Shown here piece by piece: positions 60,781-64,000 of a stretch of 64,000 bases of DNA. A model generated the notes under the pieces. That model made no database searches, was not told the DNA's origin, and was given only the letters and a program-made list of their open reading frames with translations. This DNA comes from Diprion similis (lineage: Eukaryota; Arthropoda; Insecta; Hymenoptera; Diprionidae), in contig NC_060111.1 of assembly GCF_021155765.1 (NCBI RefSeq), positions 5,039,481-5,103,480 of the forward strand. Reading direction: 5' to 3'. The position numbers and the translations under genes are program-made. Each line of letters starts with the position of its first letter. The stretch's first letter is position 1.

Positions 60781-61963
60781 TAATATAAACCCGGCATATC
60801 TCTCGAAACATATCGAATACAATTGAATAAAAGAGGCAGCAAAATACTTACTTCAGGAAACTTTGTAATTGATTGAACATGTCATTCGATAAAACTCATG
60901 AAATTTCTGAAATTTCTGTTCTAAAACTTGAACGTTTCGAAGTTCACGTGCCACTTACTTAAGATTATTCCCAATCATAATTCCCAATCCAGTTTTGATA
61001 ATTGAACGGGTTTTGTTTTATACTCGACAAAACAATTACAAAATTTTTTCTGCACAGATTCATAATTTTTATCTAATTTGTTTAAAAAAAAAAAAATCCA
61101 ACGTTTTGTCTGCTGTACATGAAAAAATCTTGTTAGTAGCACTTTCATTGACATAATTACAATTTTCTTGAACAAATTTTACACAATTCAAGTGACAATA
61201 TCTCAGACTATGAATGTTCTCCTCATGTGGGTTGGGATCAGTTGAATATCTTCTATTTAATACATCCTTTATTATTATTTTTTTTTAATTATTTCCAAAC
61301 TCATATTATCATGAAAATCATAACATTTTATATACTTCCAACTGCCGCAGGTAATACAATGATTAATAATGATGTACACAAAATTCGTGTGATAAATTTA
61401 GAAGTACTGGTCGGTGGGTCGACTCAGTTGATTTGTATTCCTCTGTCTTGAATACGGCACTGCCCGGATTAATGATTGGCTACGACGTCAACAGTCGGCT
61501 CGGTGCTTCGTAACTAATTACGCCACGAGACTGAGAAGACTGAATTTAAATGGAGAGATTAGTTTATGTATAAGTATGCTCAAATTAGATTCAGTGTTAT
61601 TAACCTATATAATCCAGATAAGCAGAAGATGAATTCTATGTAAAATACCTCTTGAGATGTCTCTAAATTAAAACCATCTCATGCTGTAAGAAAGAACAAC
61701 TACGGAACCAGAATTAAGTAACTATACCCTGCAATAGTTTTCTGTTCGTTCAGTCTTCAAAAGGTCATCAAGCCTGCTGGTATGATTTTGTTAATTTTTT
61801 TTCATGTCTGGTGCTTCGAGAATGCCTGAAAAATATGGCTTTAAAGTTACCATAAATCTTGAAAAATCACTTTCAAATTTTTCCACGTGATATTTAATTT
61901 GAGAATCATTTTATAATGGATTATATATCATGTGTGGCGCATGTAATAGGCCGTTACAATCAG
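60781..61963. other. AT-rich stretch, nothing recognised
   Basis: An ATG at 61309 opens a signal-peptide-like short frame followed by a GTAATA donor-like site, but no protein family is suggested. No RNA gene or repeat was recognised. Confidence 0.4.
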
Positions 61964-62458
61964 TTAAATCAGCCTGTCTGTACGCAACTGCTTTTACAAG
62001 CCTAGCAATAGTTGCCTATGCAAAGGCGGATTTTTACCACAGTAGCTGCAATTGCCTATAGACAGGCGGATTAAGCATCTTACAAGTAGACTGTGTATAA
62101 TCAATCGAATCTACCCCATGACGATCGCATACTATTAATCACATTCTTTTTTACAAAATTTAGAGGAAAAGAAATATAGCACAGTGCAGAGTTTTTTGAC
62201 GAATCGTTAAGCGGATTAAATCAGCCTGTGTGTACGCAACTGCTTTTACAAGTCTAGCAATGATTGCCCATGCACAGGCGGATTTTCACCGCTGTAGCTG
62301 CAATTGCCTATAGAAAGGCGGATTAATTATCACAATTACACTGTATGATCAACCGAATCTGCCCCATGACGATCGCATACTATTAATCACATTCTTCTTT
62401 ACAAAATTTAGAGGAAAAGAAATATAGCACAGTGCAGAGTCTTTTGACGAATTGTTAA
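61964..62458. repeat. Tandem duplication of a ~245-bp unit containing four 22-nt motifs
   Basis: Unit 1 (61964-62210) and unit 2 (62216-62458) align end to end with few differences, both opening TTAAATCAGCCTGT and closing near GACGAAT(C/T)GTTAA. In each unit a motif of the form ATTGCCTAT..A.AGGCGGATT occurs twice, giving four copies near 62011, 62052, 62263 and 62303. TTAAATCAGCCTGTCTGTA at the unit start is roughly the inverse of TATAGACAGGCGGATTAA (62057-62074), giving a 111-bp foldback within each unit. This looks like a MITE caught in a local duplication, or a structured repeat. Confidence 0.8.
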
Positions 62459-64000
62459 ATTTATGGTATAGGAAGATATAGTTCCATTGAAAACTGTGGG
62501 AAGGATCACGTTTGTCTTGGTTCACCATTTTTGTGATTTTTTCATTCGCCAAAATGCCACGTTGATCTCGTACTCACTTGATTTTATGGAGCTGGTTCAC
62601 GTGTCGATAGTTTACTGCATTTGAAAAGTTTTTGATTGTGATGAAACTAATAATTGGAGGATAAACTATTGATGTCACTTTAATGGCAATTCTTCCGTGA
62701 GTTTTACGACGTGGGCGTACGGTTATACGGGTTTGAGCTAAGCGACTTCCAGCTGGTCGGTAGTTGTTGCAGATATTATAGATGACGCTACCAGTCACAA
62801 TAAAAAGCTGCTTGCATTCACTGTAACACAATTTCATATTTGAAGTGAAGTTACGTTGAGCGTATAAAATGTTATTCAAATTTGAGGGGAAAAATCCAAT
62901 TCAAACTCACGTGCCTCAGAATCGATCGAAAAAATGAAAGCCGATTTCTTCTGGAGATACAATTACACGATAATATACCGTTGAAAGAATCTTTTCAAAA
63001 TTTTGAATCCATCAATATATGATGCTTCTATATTGTAATTATACTTGGATACTCTCTAACGTTCGGATTTGGCAATTGTACTTGAAATGTCAAGTCTGAA
63101 ACTCGTGTAGGTACCTGCGGGGCACAGATATTGATTTACTTCGATAATTATGGCGAACGAGAAAAGGCTCCACAACCACCAGGGAGTATCGTGGTAACCC
63201 TCTGTATTTCTATTCTCGTGAGAATAACTCCCCTTCCGATTCAAGCCCGGGGCTTCTTTACGGCTGGGGATGAAAACAAATGTGCCAATATCGGACGTAG
63301 GAAAATAAAAGGTATTCTATATTCCCTCGGTGTACTGTATATGTATATACACACGCGAAAGCATATACCTTGCATACAAACTCACACGCACACACATTCA
63401 TAGTCATACTATAGTACCTATACGAAAAGAGACTACTAAAAACTTCGCAGTTACCGCGGCGTAATATCGTTTCACTTCTTCTTTCATAGGTATATTCAGT
63501 TATCGGCACACCACATGGAGTGTTATTTATACCGAGAGATTCTCTTGGAAGAACGTGCTTGAAAATTGAAAATCGTTTGGTTTAAACGCTTAGTCAACTT
63601 TGTAAAAATGTTACTAGCATGATCGGTATAACGAGCGATGTGTATTGGATTGTGGTAGCGCCGTAACTCGGCGAATCTAAGATTGCGTTCTGAAATTAGT
63701 TCCCAGTGCTGTCAATAATCTTTTATCACTGTCTCGCTTCCGAATTTGGGAGTAACTATACCTCTGTCCTAGGGACTTTTGAACTACATAGACTTATAGA
63801 GATACCGATCAGAGTGAGAGGACCGACTTCAGCTGTTGCTCTCTCTCTTTGGAGTTTCCGAACGCACGTTTATTACGCTAGAGGTTATGGTTGACCGTCA
63901 CTTGTCAACCGATCGATTCTAGGGAATTTGTTTTTGCAGCGAAATCGGGCGTCAGTTTATCGAAATCAAACAAGTCGAATCGCGCGCGTGCGCTTTGAGC
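62459..64000. other. Right end of the window, no gene recognised
   Basis: AT-rich, becoming less so towards the end, with a CA/CACA-rich patch near 63345-63400. Short open frames are present on both strands, none with recognisable protein features. Confidence 0.4.

Noticed and set aside
61309..61451. ATG with a signal-peptide-like start (MKIITFYILPTAA)
   Set aside because: Very short, no downstream domain, AT-rich context; hydrophobic starts of this kind are common by chance.
1..64000. CRISPR arrays, bacterial operons, tRNA or rRNA genes, endogenous viral genes
   Set aside because: Looked for regularly spaced repeats, tRNA B-box words and polymerase or capsid motifs; none was convincing. 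The window is eukaryotic with spliced genes.

Overview
This is a stretch of animal nuclear DNA, almost certainly from an insect. Genes are split by short GT-AG introns, gaps are AT-rich, and the recognisable proteins match insect orthologues closely (Neurexin IV with the insect pair of alternative discoidin exons, a Vha100-1-type V-ATPase subunit a, an acyl-CoA desaturase). A holometabolous insect, perhaps hymenopteran, is my guess; the sequence does not prove the order.

Layout. 1-15.7 kb: no convincing protein gene. It holds foldback or MITE-like repeats (302-674, 3205-3830, 11475-12066), a 143-bp direct repeat pair (13811 and 14407), simple repeats, two GC-rich islands with Pho/YY1-like motifs and purine tracts, and a homeodomain-site cluster near 7.8-8.0 kb. 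15.7-31.1 kb, minus strand: Vha100-1, 10 constant exons plus two alternative exons. 32.2-33.8 kb, minus: a five-exon acyl-CoA delta-9-type desaturase. 36.3-37.7 kb, plus: BRCC36 deubiquitinase, six exons. 39.4-43.3 kb, plus: CTP synthase, eleven exons. 47.0-56.4 kb, minus: Neurexin IV, with two equal-sized (197-nt) alternative exons. A single-exon phosphopantetheinyl transferase (AASDHPPT) lies on the same strand inside its second intron. 56.8 kb, plus: a possible first coding exon of an unidentified gene, head-to-head with Neurexin IV. 57-64 kb: no convincing gene, but a small inverted-repeat element and a tandem 245-bp duplication carrying a 22-nt motif four times.

The genes are not a functional cluster: proton pumping, lipid desaturation, deubiquitination, nucleotide synthesis, septate-junction adhesion and carrier-protein activation. 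All exon models were assembled by eye from splice sites, conserved protein sequence and reading phase. Each full model closes in frame (Vha100-1 843 or 839 aa, desaturase 330 aa, BRCC36 256 aa, CTP synthase 603 aa, Neurexin IV 1268 aa). Coordinates may be off by a base or two.

Most notable: the two alternative exon pairs, the same-strand nested gene, the very long near-palindromes, and the four-copy 22-nt motif near 62 kb. I see no clear sign of a wholly new multi-gene system.
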